A DNA stretch of 64,000 bases, taken from assembly GCA_944391055.1 (NCBI GenBank), contig CALXSF010000007.1, positions 62,001-126,000 of the forward strand, written 5' to 3'. Every line of letters starts with the position of its first letter. Position 1 is the stretch's first letter. Position numbers and translations under genes: made by a program. Shown here piece by piece: positions 24,418 to 31,608 of this stretch. The notes beneath the pieces were generated by a model. It worked only from the letters and a program-made list of their open reading frames with translations. It was not told the DNA's origin and made no database searches. Source of the DNA: an uncultured Kiritimatiellota bacterium. GTDB lineage: Bacteria; Verrucomicrobiota; Kiritimatiellia; RFP12; DVOR01.

Positions 24418-25011
24418 ATGAGGCCGTTGCTGATTGTGATGAGCGCGCCCAGCGGGGCGGGCAAGAGTACGCTTTGCGATCTGCTGTTGCAGGAGTTCCC
24501 AGAGATCACCTATTCCGTCTCGTGCACGACGCGCGCGCCGCGCGGGGAGGAGGAGGAGGGGGCGGATTACTTCTTCCTGTCGCAGGAGGAGTTCGACCGG
24601 CACGTGCGCGAGGGCCTGTTGCTGGAGCACGCGGAGGTCCATGGGAACCGCTACGGGACGCCCGCCGCGCCGGTCCGGGAGGCCATCGCCGAGGGGCAGA
24701 GCGTGCTGATGGACATCGACGTGGTGGGGGCGGCCTCGGTGCGCGCCTACGTGGCGGGCCTGCCGGCGGGGGACCCGTTGCGGGAGGGCTTCGTGGACAT
24801 CTTCGTGGAGCCGCCGAGCCTGGAGGAGCTGCGCCGGCGGCTGGAGGGGCGCGGGGAGGACGCGCCCGAGAGCATCGAGCTGCGCCTGCGCAACGCGGCG
24901 GGGGAGCTGGCGCGGGCGGGCGAGTTCATGTACCGGGTGGTGAACGACGACCTGCGCCAGGCGTATCTGCGCCTGCGCGACATCGTCCTGCTGCGGGGGG
25001 GCGCGCTGTGA
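24418..25011 (+). CDS. gmk: Guanylate kinase
   Basis: A 197-residue GMP kinase (ATP + GMP to ADP + GDP), essential for guanine nucleotide supply. It begins MRPLLIVMSAPSGAGKST with P-loop A10-P-S-G-A-G-K-S17; the family usually has Gly where Ala10 stands. The GMP-binding segment is intact (TTRAPRGEEEEGADYFFLS), as are LLEHAEVHGNRYGTP and VLMDIDVVGA. ATG 24418 is preferred over ATG 24388 because of the promoter position and normal family length. The gene begins a long plus-strand run, and its stop overlaps the next start as GTGA. Confidence 0.93.
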   Translation: MRPLLIVMSAPSGAGKSTLCDLLLQEFPEITYSVSCTTRAPRGEEEEGADYFFLSQEEFDRHVREGLLLEHAEVHGNRYGTPAAPVREAIAEGQSVLMDIDVVGAASVRAYVAGLPAGDPLREGFVDIFVEPPSLEELRRRLEGRGEDAPESIELRLRNAAGELARAGEFMYRVVNDDLRQAYLRLRDIVLLRGGAL

Positions 25012-25556
25012 GCGTGCGGGTGGCGTTGGGCGTGACGGGGGCGATCGCGTGCTACAAGGTGTGCGCGCTGACGCGCCTGATGGTGCGCGAGGGGTGGGAG
25101 GTGCGCGTGGCGGCGACGCCGCGGGCACTGGACTTCGTGGGGGAGATCACGTGGCGGACGCTGTCGCAGCACGCGGTGGAGACGGACGCCTTCGCGCCGC
25201 GGGAGGATTGGCGGCCGCGGCACATCGAGCTGGCCGCGTGGTGCGACCTTTTCGTGGTGGCGCCGTGCTCGGCGAACACCTTGGCGAAGCTGGCGCATGG
25301 CTTGGCGGACAATCTGCTGACGCAGGCGGCGTTGGCGTGCGAGCGTCCCTTGGTCGTCGCGCCGGCGATGAACGCGGCGATGTGGGCGAACGCGGCGACC
25401 CAGGCGAACGCGGAGGCGCTGAAGGCGCGCGGCGCGCGCCTGCTGGATCCCGAGGCGGGCGAGTTGGCCTGCGGGGTGCGGGGCACGGGGCGCCTGCCGG
25501 AGCCGGAGGTGCTGATGGCGGCCCTGCGGCGGATCGCGGGGGAGACGGCGCGATGA
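25008..25556 (+). CDS. coaC: Stand-alone phosphopantothenoylcysteine decarboxylase (CoaC-type flavoprotein)
   Basis: A 182-residue HFCD flavoprotein that decarboxylates 4'-phospho-N-pantothenoylcysteine in coenzyme A synthesis using FMN. The sequence shows GVTGAIACYK (FMN phosphate loop), the catalytic His in RHIELAAWCD, VVAPCSANTLAKLAHGLADNLLT, the PAMNAAMW motif and the Cys-containing clamp ACGVRGTGRLPE. The CoaB ligase domain that is fused in most bacterial Dfp proteins is absent, so a separate coaB should exist elsewhere. GTG 25008 overlaps the gmk stop, and the stop overlaps mcsA. The gmk-coaC order resembles the gmk-(rpoZ)-dfp arrangement of many bacteria. Confidence 0.88.
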   Translation: MSVRVALGVTGAIACYKVCALTRLMVREGWEVRVAATPRALDFVGEITWRTLSQHAVETDAFAPREDWRPRHIELAAWCDLFVVAPCSANTLAKLAHGLADNLLTQAALACERPLVVAPAMNAAMWANAATQANAEALKARGARLLDPEAGELACGVRGTGRLPEPEVLMAALRRIAGETAR

Positions 25557-26137
25557 AGTGCGAGCTCTGCCATCGGAACGACGCGGAGACGGTGCTTTAC
25601 CGGACGGGCAAAAAGGGCCGCCGGGAGGAGCTTTACGTCTGCCGGGCGTGCGCGGAGCGCGAGCGGGCCTTCGGCCAGGAGCGCGGGGTGCAGGTGGCGG
25701 CGGTGGAGACCGACGGCCTGCCGGGCGGCGGGGACGCGGAGGGGAACGGCCCGGGGGGGATCGCGCCGCAGGAGCTGCTGGGGCGCCTGGGGGAGCTTTT
25801 CGGGGCGCTTTCGCAGCGGTTGGGCGAGGAGGGCGACGGCGAGACGCGCTGCCCGGGGTGCGGGATGACGTTGGCGGATTTCCGCGCGCAGGGGATGCTG
25901 GGGTGCCCCAAGTGCCTCAAGGCCTTCCCGAAGGCGTTGCGCGCGCTCTTGGACGAGACGCAGCAGTGCCATGCCTATCGCGGGGACGCGTTGCCGGGGC
26001 AGGCGCGGGCGGAGACGCTGCGCGACCTGCGCCGGCGCCTGGACGAGGCCGTGGCGCGCGAGGATTACCGGGAGGCCAAGCGCTTGCGCGAGGCCATCCG
26101 CGAATTGACGGGGGAAGGGGGCGGCGATGGCGCGTAA
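25553..26137 (+). CDS. mcsA: McsA-like zinc-finger activator protein with UvrB/UvrC motif
   Basis: A 194-residue protein of McsA type. It has an N-terminal CxxC pair (CELC, residues 3-6) with CRAC near 30-33, a Gly-rich linker, a second pair (CPGC and CPKC, near residues 103-124) and a C-terminal UvrB/UvrC helix hairpin (LRRRLDEAVAREDYREAKRLREAIREL). In Firmicutes McsA binds zinc and activates the protein-arginine kinase McsB. The zinc residues look intact here. It overlaps the mcsB-like gene by 11 bases, so the partnership is kept even though that McsB has lost its catalytic residues (see below). Confidence 0.85.
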   Translation: MKCELCHRNDAETVLYRTGKKGRREELYVCRACAERERAFGQERGVQVAAVETDGLPGGGDAEGNGPGGIAPQELLGRLGELFGALSQRLGEEGDGETRCPGCGMTLADFRAQGMLGCPKCLKAFPKALRALLDETQQCHAYRGDALPGQARAETLRDLRRRLDEAVAREDYREAKRLREAIRELTGEGGGDGA

Positions 26138-27233
26138 GCCCGTGGGCGAGGCCAACCTGGGGCTCTTCTGCACGAAGACGCAGCTCTCGCTGGTGCGCAA
26201 CGTCCGGGGGGCGGTCTTCCCGGGGCGGATGGCCACGCGGCCGGCGAAGGCGCTGGGGATCCATCTGGGCGAGGCGCTGCGCCGGGCCGCGGAGGCGCGG
26301 GGGATGCGCGCGGAGGACGTGACGGACGACGACGACCTGACGGAGATCGGGGCGATCTACCACGGCATGACGGCGCGCGAGCATCGTCCGCCGGGCTACC
26401 GCTTGGTGCGCCTGGACGACGCGCAGGGGGAGTGGACGGTGTGGTGCGAGCTGATGAGCGCCAACCATCTGACCTTCTCGGTGGCGGGGACGGGGCTGGA
26501 TTTCGTCGCGGAGGCGGAGCGTCTGCGGGCCTTCGTGGACGGGTTGGACGGGGATTTGGGGTACGCCTCGGATCCGACCCTGGGTTATCTGACGGCGCAG
26601 CCGATGTTGCTGGGCACGGGCTTCCGGATCCGCAGCATGGTCCACGTGGGCGGGCTGGCGCATTTCGGGTACCTGCGCGAGCTGTGCAACGCGGCCGATG
26701 CGAAGGGGGCGATGGTGGAGCTGGATCGCACGGACGTGACGCCGCCGGGGGCGCTGGTCATCATCTTCAACCGCTTTTCCCTGGGGTTCGGGGTGCGGGA
26801 GATCGCGGAGCGTTTCCGCGCGTTCCTGGTGCGGGTCTCGGAGCAGGAGACGGAGGCGCGGTGGCGGCTTTTCCGCGACGAGCCGTTCGTCTTCCTGGAT
26901 CTGCTGACGCGGGCGAAGGCCGTGCTGAAGACGGCGTTGCTGATGAGCGAGCAGGAGGCGCTGGATTTGCTTTCCGACCTGCGCCTGGGGCTGACGACGG
27001 GGGCCATCTCGGCGCGGAAGGTGGACCCGCTGGCGCCGCATTGGTTCGACGACGCGACGGACCGCGTCTTCTTCCGCGCCCATGGCCGCGCCCTGCGCCG
27101 CAAGCACGTGCTGCCGCACGACGTGGACGCCGACCCCTCGCTGCGCGACGAGGCGCTCCGGGCCGAGTGGCTGAGGCCGTTGGCGAACTTCGCGTTTTCC
27201 CGGGAACTCATCGAAAGGGCCGACGAGCAATGA
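26127..27233 (+). CDS. mcsB: McsB-family protein, predicted catalytically dead protein-arginine kinase homologue
   Basis: A 368-residue ATP:guanido phosphotransferase-fold protein. The framework of McsB is clear: LVRNVRGAVFPGR, YASDPTLGYLT, LGTGFRIRSMVH and a C-terminal LLSDLRLGLTTGAI. The catalytic positions are changed. SxRIRLARN reads TKTQLSLVRN, so nucleotide-binding arginines are lost. NEEDHIR reads MSANHLT, so both catalytic glutamates and the Arg are gone. SCPTNxGTG reads AQPMLLGTG, so the active-site Cys is Gln. RGxxGEGS is also not kept. This is known McsB chemistry compared with what is seen; loss of activity is inferred. It may act as an adaptor, phosphoarginine reader or binding partner of McsA. 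No ctsR or clpC is nearby. Confidence 0.82.
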   Translation: MARKPVGEANLGLFCTKTQLSLVRNVRGAVFPGRMATRPAKALGIHLGEALRRAAEARGMRAEDVTDDDDLTEIGAIYHGMTAREHRPPGYRLVRLDDAQGEWTVWCELMSANHLTFSVAGTGLDFVAEAERLRAFVDGLDGDLGYASDPTLGYLTAQPMLLGTGFRIRSMVHVGGLAHFGYLRELCNAADAKGAMVELDRTDVTPPGALVIIFNRFSLGFGVREIAERFRAFLVRVSEQETEARWRLFRDEPFVFLDLLTRAKAVLKTALLMSEQEALDLLSDLRLGLTTGAISARKVDPLAPHWFDDATDRVFFRAHGRALRRKHVLPHDVDADPSLRDEALRAEWLRPLANFAFSRELIERADEQ

Positions 27234-28021
27234 GACGCCGTTCGTTCATCCTGCTGTTGGTGGCGCTGGCCGCGGCCGCGCCGGGCGCGCTCCGCGCGGA
27301 GGACGCCACCGAGGGGCTCTCCCCCGCGCAACTGCTGGCGCAGGCGCGCGCGATGTTCCCGCGTGAGCGCATCGAGGTGACGGGCGCGCTGGTCACCGCC
27401 AAGGCCCGCGGCCTGACCGAGACGGAGCGGCCTTACGCGCTGACGCTCGATTGGGCGGGCGGCGAGCCCAAGGCCTCGTGCGCGCTCTTCCGTGCGGAGG
27501 GCGACGCGGAGCCGTTGCTGCGGGCGGAGCTGACCCGCGCGGCGGGGGCGCCGCGGCTGACGTTGATCGAGGCCGACGGCACGCGCACCGAGGGCGTGCG
27601 CCTGAACTCGCCCGTCGGCGAGAGCGACCTGACGTGGATGGATCTGGCCTTCGATTATCTGTGGTGGACGGACGTGCGGCGGCTGGACGAGGCGGAGCTG
27701 GAGGCCAAGGGCATCCCCTCGCGGCAGAACAGCCGCGCGTGCGTGGTGTTGGAGGCCAAGCCGCCCGCGCCCGTGCAGGGGCTGGCCGCCGTGCGGCTTT
27801 GGGTGGACAAGGGCTCGGGCAACCTGTTGCAGACCGAGCAGCTGGACGCGCAGGGGCGCACGACGCGCCAGATGTATGTGCAGCGGCTGGGGCGCGAGGA
27901 GGGGCGCTGGGTGCCGCGCGAGTTCCGCGTGCGCCGGTTGGGGACGGAGCGCGTGACGAAGCTGACGGTGCGTTCCATCCGTTCGGCGAGCTTCAGCACG
28001 GGGGAGGGGGCCGATGCCTGA
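27230..28021 (+). CDS. LolA-like periplasmic lipoprotein-sorting protein
   Basis: A 263-residue exported protein. A signal peptide (about residues 1-23, ending ALRAED) leads into a single beta-rich domain. The pattern matches the LolA-like 'outer membrane lipoprotein-sorting protein' family: WMDLAFDYLWWTDVRRL, a central VVLEAKP strand, AAVRLWVDKGSGNLLQTEQLD and VPREFRV near the end. Proteins of this fold bind acyl chains in a half-barrel and shuttle lipids or lipoproteins across the periplasm. Start and stop both overlap the neighbours. With the following permease genes it forms an envelope-biogenesis group. Confidence 0.75.
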   Translation: MRRRSFILLLVALAAAAPGALRAEDATEGLSPAQLLAQARAMFPRERIEVTGALVTAKARGLTETERPYALTLDWAGGEPKASCALFRAEGDAEPLLRAELTRAAGAPRLTLIEADGTRTEGVRLNSPVGESDLTWMDLAFDYLWWTDVRRLDEAELEAKGIPSRQNSRACVVLEAKPPAPVQGLAAVRLWVDKGSGNLLQTEQLDAQGRTTRQMYVQRLGREEGRWVPREFRVRRLGTERVTKLTVRSIRSASFSTGEGADA

Positions 28022-29204
28022 GCCGGAGGAGCGGGCGGCGGGGCGTTTCCTGTCGCTGACGGAGACGCAGAACCGCATCGTGGCCACGTCGGTGACGTGG
28101 CTGTGCTGCGCGGTGCTGGCACTGGGGGTGGCGGCCTCGGTGTGGGTGCTGCTGCGGGGGCTGGGCTATTTCCTGCACATCGTGGGGCCGGTGATCGTGG
28201 CCTTCTTCCTGAGCCTGCTGTCGCGGCCGTGGTATGCGCGGCTGCGCCGGTGGTGCCGGGGGTGCCATCTGCCGGCGATGGTGCTGTTCTTCGTCTCCAT
28301 CCTGGCGCCGCTGGCGTTGCTGCTGTGGTTCTTCGGGTCGTTCTTCTATGAGCAGGGGACGAACCTGGCGCGGGCGCTGCCGAGCGTGGTGGAGCAGGCG
28401 CGGGCGCTGCTGACGCAGTATTTCCCGGACGCGAAGGCGTTGGTGCAGGGGCTGCTGCCCAATCTGGCGGAGGTGCTTTCGGCGGATGGCTCCATCTCGT
28501 TCGCGAAGCTGGCGGAGATGGTCGGCAACATGGCCGGCACGGGCATGCACATGGGCGGGGCCGTCTTCTCGGCGGGCTCCGCCGCGGCGCTGTGGCTGCT
28601 GACCTTCTTCTATTGGGGGGCCTTCGTGATGCAGCGCCCGATGACGGGCGAGGACTTCGCGGCGCGCCTGCCGTTCCTCAGCGACCGGGGCCGTCAGACG
28701 GTGGCGCGGCATTTCCGCAACTTCAGCGACATCGTGGTCTCCTATTTCCGCGGGCAGATCATCGACGTGACGCTCCAAGGTGTGCTGTACGGGACGGGCT
28801 TCCAGCTCTGCGGCCTGCCCAACGGCTTCCTGATCGGCTTCGTGCTGGGGCTGATGAACCTGGTGCCTTACGTGGGGGCGACGCTGGGGCTGTGCGTGGC
28901 GCTGCCGGTGGCCTTCTTCCACGGCGGGCTGCTGTACACGCTGGGCATTTTCGCGGTGTATTGCTGCGTGCAGAGCTTCGACGGTTACGTCATGCAGCCT
29001 TACATCCAGGGCAACCGCATGAAGCTCTCCGCGTGGCAGATTGTCTTCGCGCTGCTTTTCTGGACGCAGCTGGGGGGCTTCCTGGGGCTCTTGCTGGCCA
29101 TCCCGCTGACGGCCTTCGTGAAGGCCTCGTGGGGTGAGTGGCGCGCCTTTTCCGAACGTTTCGTCGGCGCGGACGCGCCGGCTTTGCCGGAGACCAAACC
29201 ATGA
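28014..29204 (+). CDS. AI-2E family membrane transporter (PerM/YdiK-like)
   Basis: A 396-residue permease with about eight membrane helices: a pair near residues 28-75, one near 85-108, a long loop domain (110-185), then five helices from 190 onwards. The conserved AI-2E region is present (YFRGQIIDVTLQGVLYGTGF, LGLMNLVPYVGATLG, and DGYVMQPYIQGNRMKLS). Members export autoinducer-2 or act as antiporters, and most are uncharacterised, so the substrate is not known. It overlaps the genes on both sides and lies between a LolA-like protein and LptF/G. Confidence 0.85.
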   Translation: MPEPEERAAGRFLSLTETQNRIVATSVTWLCCAVLALGVAASVWVLLRGLGYFLHIVGPVIVAFFLSLLSRPWYARLRRWCRGCHLPAMVLFFVSILAPLALLLWFFGSFFYEQGTNLARALPSVVEQARALLTQYFPDAKALVQGLLPNLAEVLSADGSISFAKLAEMVGNMAGTGMHMGGAVFSAGSAAALWLLTFFYWGAFVMQRPMTGEDFAARLPFLSDRGRQTVARHFRNFSDIVVSYFRGQIIDVTLQGVLYGTGFQLCGLPNGFLIGFVLGLMNLVPYVGATLGLCVALPVAFFHGGLLYTLGIFAVYCCVQSFDGYVMQPYIQGNRMKLSAWQIVFALLFWTQLGGFLGLLLAIPLTAFVKASWGEWRAFSERFVGADAPALPETKP

Positions 29205-29764
29205 GTGGGCTTCTTCTCGCGCGCGTGTTGGTGGCGGCGTTGGCGGCGGCGCTTGTGGGGCTGGGGCTTTTCCTGCTCACGGGCGCCTCGGCGCGGGCGG
29301 TGCGGGCCCTGCCGCGCGCCCGGGCGCTGGGGATGGCTTTGTCGGCGCTCTGTTGGGTTTGGGTGGCGGCGGAGCTGTTGGCGCACCCGATCGACTTCCT
29401 AGCCTTCCTCACGCCCGCGCGGATCGTCGTGGGGACGGTGGTCTGCGTGCCGCTGACGTGGGTGTTGCTGAGCAACCTGCTGTGCGCGCGCGCCGTGGGC
29501 GGGTTGCTGATGTTGTGGCCCATGCCCGTCATCCTGGCCGTTCGCGACCAGGTGACGCTGTGGCGCCTGGCGCCGGTCTCGATCGGGTATCTCAGCCTCA
29601 CCTTTGGGATGTTCGTGGTCTTTTATCCGTGGATCCTGCGCGTGGCGTGCGACCGGCTGGCGGATGGCCCGTCGGCGCGGAAGGCCGCGGCGCTGGCGTT
29701 CTTGGCGATGGGCGCGCTCTCGGCGTGCGCGCTCTGCGCGTTGGGGAAGGTGGTGGGCGAATGA
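29201..29764 (+). CDS. Hypothetical integral membrane protein, 187 residues
   Basis: A 187-residue very hydrophobic protein with about five predicted membrane helices (near residues 5-25, 45-65, 72-95, 128-150 and 160-182) and short basic loops. I do not recognise the family. ATG 29201 overlaps the AI-2E stop and its own stop overlaps the LptF/G start (ATGA on both sides). It is therefore translated as part of the envelope operon. It has no signal peptide cleavage site or enzyme motif. A role as an accessory membrane subunit is a guess from position only. Confidence 0.7.
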   Translation: MSGLLLARVLVAALAAALVGLGLFLLTGASARAVRALPRARALGMALSALCWVWVAAELLAHPIDFLAFLTPARIVVGTVVCVPLTWVLLSNLLCARAVGGLLMLWPMPVILAVRDQVTLWRLAPVSIGYLSLTFGMFVVFYPWILRVACDRLADGPSARKAAALAFLAMGALSACALCALGKVVGE

Positions 29765-30873
29765 GCATCCTGTTCCGCTATGTGTGGCGTTCCTTCGCGG
29801 TGCCGGCGGTCATTTGCCTGGTCGGGCTTTGCGCGCTGACGCTCCTGTTCATGAGCTTTGACCTCATCGGCGCGTGCTTTGACCCCAAGGCCAACGTGAC
29901 GGCGCAGGTGGCGGGCGACTTCCTCTTCGGCACGCTCTCGATGTATTTGGAGTGGCTGCTGCCCGCCGTCTTCCTGCTCTCCACGCTTTATGTGATGTGG
30001 CAGTTTTGCCGGCACAGCGAGCTGATCGCCATGCGCGCCGGCGGCATCGGCATGGGGACGATCACGGCGCCCATCGTGCTGACGGCGCTCGTGGCGGCGA
30101 TCCTCTCCTTCGCCAACACCGAGTTCGTCCGCCCCGTCGCCGCCGCCCGGGCGATGGCGATCAAGGATTCCGATTTCCGCAAGACCGGCCGCGAGCCGCT
30201 TGTGGGCGCGGGGTTCTCCGCGCCCGGCAAGACGCACGTCTGGGTCATCGGGGCGCTTGACCCGACCGCGCCCGAGACGCTCACGGACGTGCGCGTGACC
30301 TTCAACCGGCCCGACGGCTCCAAGCGCGTCACCTATGCCGCGCCCCGCGCCCGTTGGCTCGACGGCGCCTGGTGGCTCCTCGACGGCGTGGCCTGCACCT
30401 ATTACGATGAGCTCGACACCGTCATCGTGCCCCCCGAGGGGTGCCCGGCCGAGCTCCCCGTCAAGGCGCTTTACGAGGCCCGCGAGACCCCGCGCCAAAT
30501 CCTCGTCCAAAACACCGACGCCGCGCTCGCCTCCGCCTCCGACCGGAAGGTCAGCCGCAAGATTCGCGATCAGTCGGGGCTCACCACCCGTCAGAAGCTG
30601 GAGGATTCCTACGCCACGTACAACCACTACGCCGCGCCGTTCTCCATCCTGCTGGTGACGCTGTTCGCCATCCCGGCGGGCATCGCCTCGGGGCGGCAGT
30701 CGGTCTTCCGCGGCATCCTCCTGGCGTTGGGGCTTTTCCTGTCGTACTACGCGCTCACCGCGCTCTCCATGCTTTTGGCCAACAACGACATCGTGAAGCC
30801 CGCGTTGGCCGTGGCCCTGCCCTCCGTCGTCTTCGGCGCGGCGGCCATCGTCCTTTTCCGAAGACTGCCCTGA
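29761..30873 (+). CDS. LptF/LptG-family lipopolysaccharide export permease
   Basis: A 370-residue YjgP/YjgQ permease. It has three N-terminal membrane helices (about residues 12-35, 60-82, 100-122), a periplasmic beta-jellyroll domain (130-265) and three C-terminal helices (from about 295). The family hallmark near the second helix pair is present (SELIAMRAGGIG). LptF and LptG form the membrane part of the LptB2FG ATPase that extracts LPS from the inner membrane. Only one of the pair is in this window, and LptB is not adjacent. Together with the lptE-like gene at 44732 it indicates a Gram-negative LPS-type outer membrane. Confidence 0.85.
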   Translation: MSILFRYVWRSFAVPAVICLVGLCALTLLFMSFDLIGACFDPKANVTAQVAGDFLFGTLSMYLEWLLPAVFLLSTLYVMWQFCRHSELIAMRAGGIGMGTITAPIVLTALVAAILSFANTEFVRPVAAARAMAIKDSDFRKTGREPLVGAGFSAPGKTHVWVIGALDPTAPETLTDVRVTFNRPDGSKRVTYAAPRARWLDGAWWLLDGVACTYYDELDTVIVPPEGCPAELPVKALYEARETPRQILVQNTDAALASASDRKVSRKIRDQSGLTTRQKLEDSYATYNHYAAPFSILLVTLFAIPAGIASGRQSVFRGILLALGLFLSYYALTALSMLLANNDIVKPALAVALPSVVFGAAAIVLFRRLP

Positions 30874-30885
30874 GGAGCGCCGCCG

Positions 30886-31605
30886 ATGCCCGAGAGCCGT
30901 GCCACGATGAGAGGGATCCCCGGCGACGCCGCGCGTCGGCGGGGGCTTCGCCGCGTGTTGGTGCCGGTGGCCTGCTTCGCGGGGGCGCTCGGGGTCGGCG
31001 CGGGGCTGCTGCTCGGTGGCGTGGGCGTGCCGTGGTGGCTGGGGGCGACGGTCTTCGCCGCGGCGCTGGGCGGCTTCGCGCTCTACCGTCGCCGCCAGCC
31101 GGCGCTGGTCTACGGTTATTTCAAGGGGGCGCGGGGCGAGGAGATGGTCGCCGGGGAGCTGGCGCACCTGCCCTCCGCGTGGACGATCTTCAACGGGCTT
31201 CTGCTGCCCGACGGCCGGGACGTCGACCACGTGGCCGTCGGCCCGCAGGGGGTCTTCGTCATCGAGACCAAGCATTGGAGCGGCGAGGTCTCCGTTGGGC
31301 GAGGCGAGATTTTGGCCAATGGGCGGCCCATCCAGCGCTCGCCCGTCGCCCAGGTGCGCCGCGCGCTGACCGCCGTCGGCGGCGCGCTGGCCGGCGCGGC
31401 CCTGCCGCCCGGCGCGCTCCATGGCGTCCTCTGCTTCGCCGGGCCGCAGTTCGCCGACGGCGCCGCCCGCGCGGATGAGGTGCTCGTGTGCTCCCACTTG
31501 GGGCTGGCCGCCGCGCTCACGTTGGGGCCGACGGTCTTGGATGCCGCGGCCATCGCCCGTTGCGTCGCCAAACTCGGCGCCCTCACGCTTACGGAAGGAT
31601 TCTGA
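30886..31605 (+). CDS. Membrane-anchored NERD-domain protein (putative nuclease)
   Basis: A 239-residue protein with two adjacent hydrophobic helices near residues 23-66, then a nuclease-related (NERD) domain. The domain shows the restriction-endonuclease-like core GRDVDHVAVGPQGVFVIETKHW, with Asp, Glu and Lys in the D-x(n)-E-x-K pattern, and upstream KGARGEEMVAGEL. NERD proteins are of unclear function; the fold suggests DNA or RNA cleavage. It begins 12 bases after the LptF/G stop with GAGGAG and ends 3 bases before the protease gene, so it belongs to the same run. Confidence 0.8.
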   Translation: MPESRATMRGIPGDAARRRGLRRVLVPVACFAGALGVGAGLLLGGVGVPWWLGATVFAAALGGFALYRRRQPALVYGYFKGARGEEMVAGELAHLPSAWTIFNGLLLPDGRDVDHVAVGPQGVFVIETKHWSGEVSVGRGEILANGRPIQRSPVAQVRRALTAVGGALAGAALPPGALHGVLCFAGPQFADGAARADEVLVCSHLGLAAALTLGPTVLDAAAIARCVAKLGALTLTEGF

Positions 31606-31608
31606 CAC

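Noticed and set aside
24171-24509. 112-codon minus-strand frame overlapping the gmk start
   Set aside because: It runs antisense through the gmk start and promoter; only the last 30 codons, bounded by a promoter and terminator, were kept as a weak candidate.
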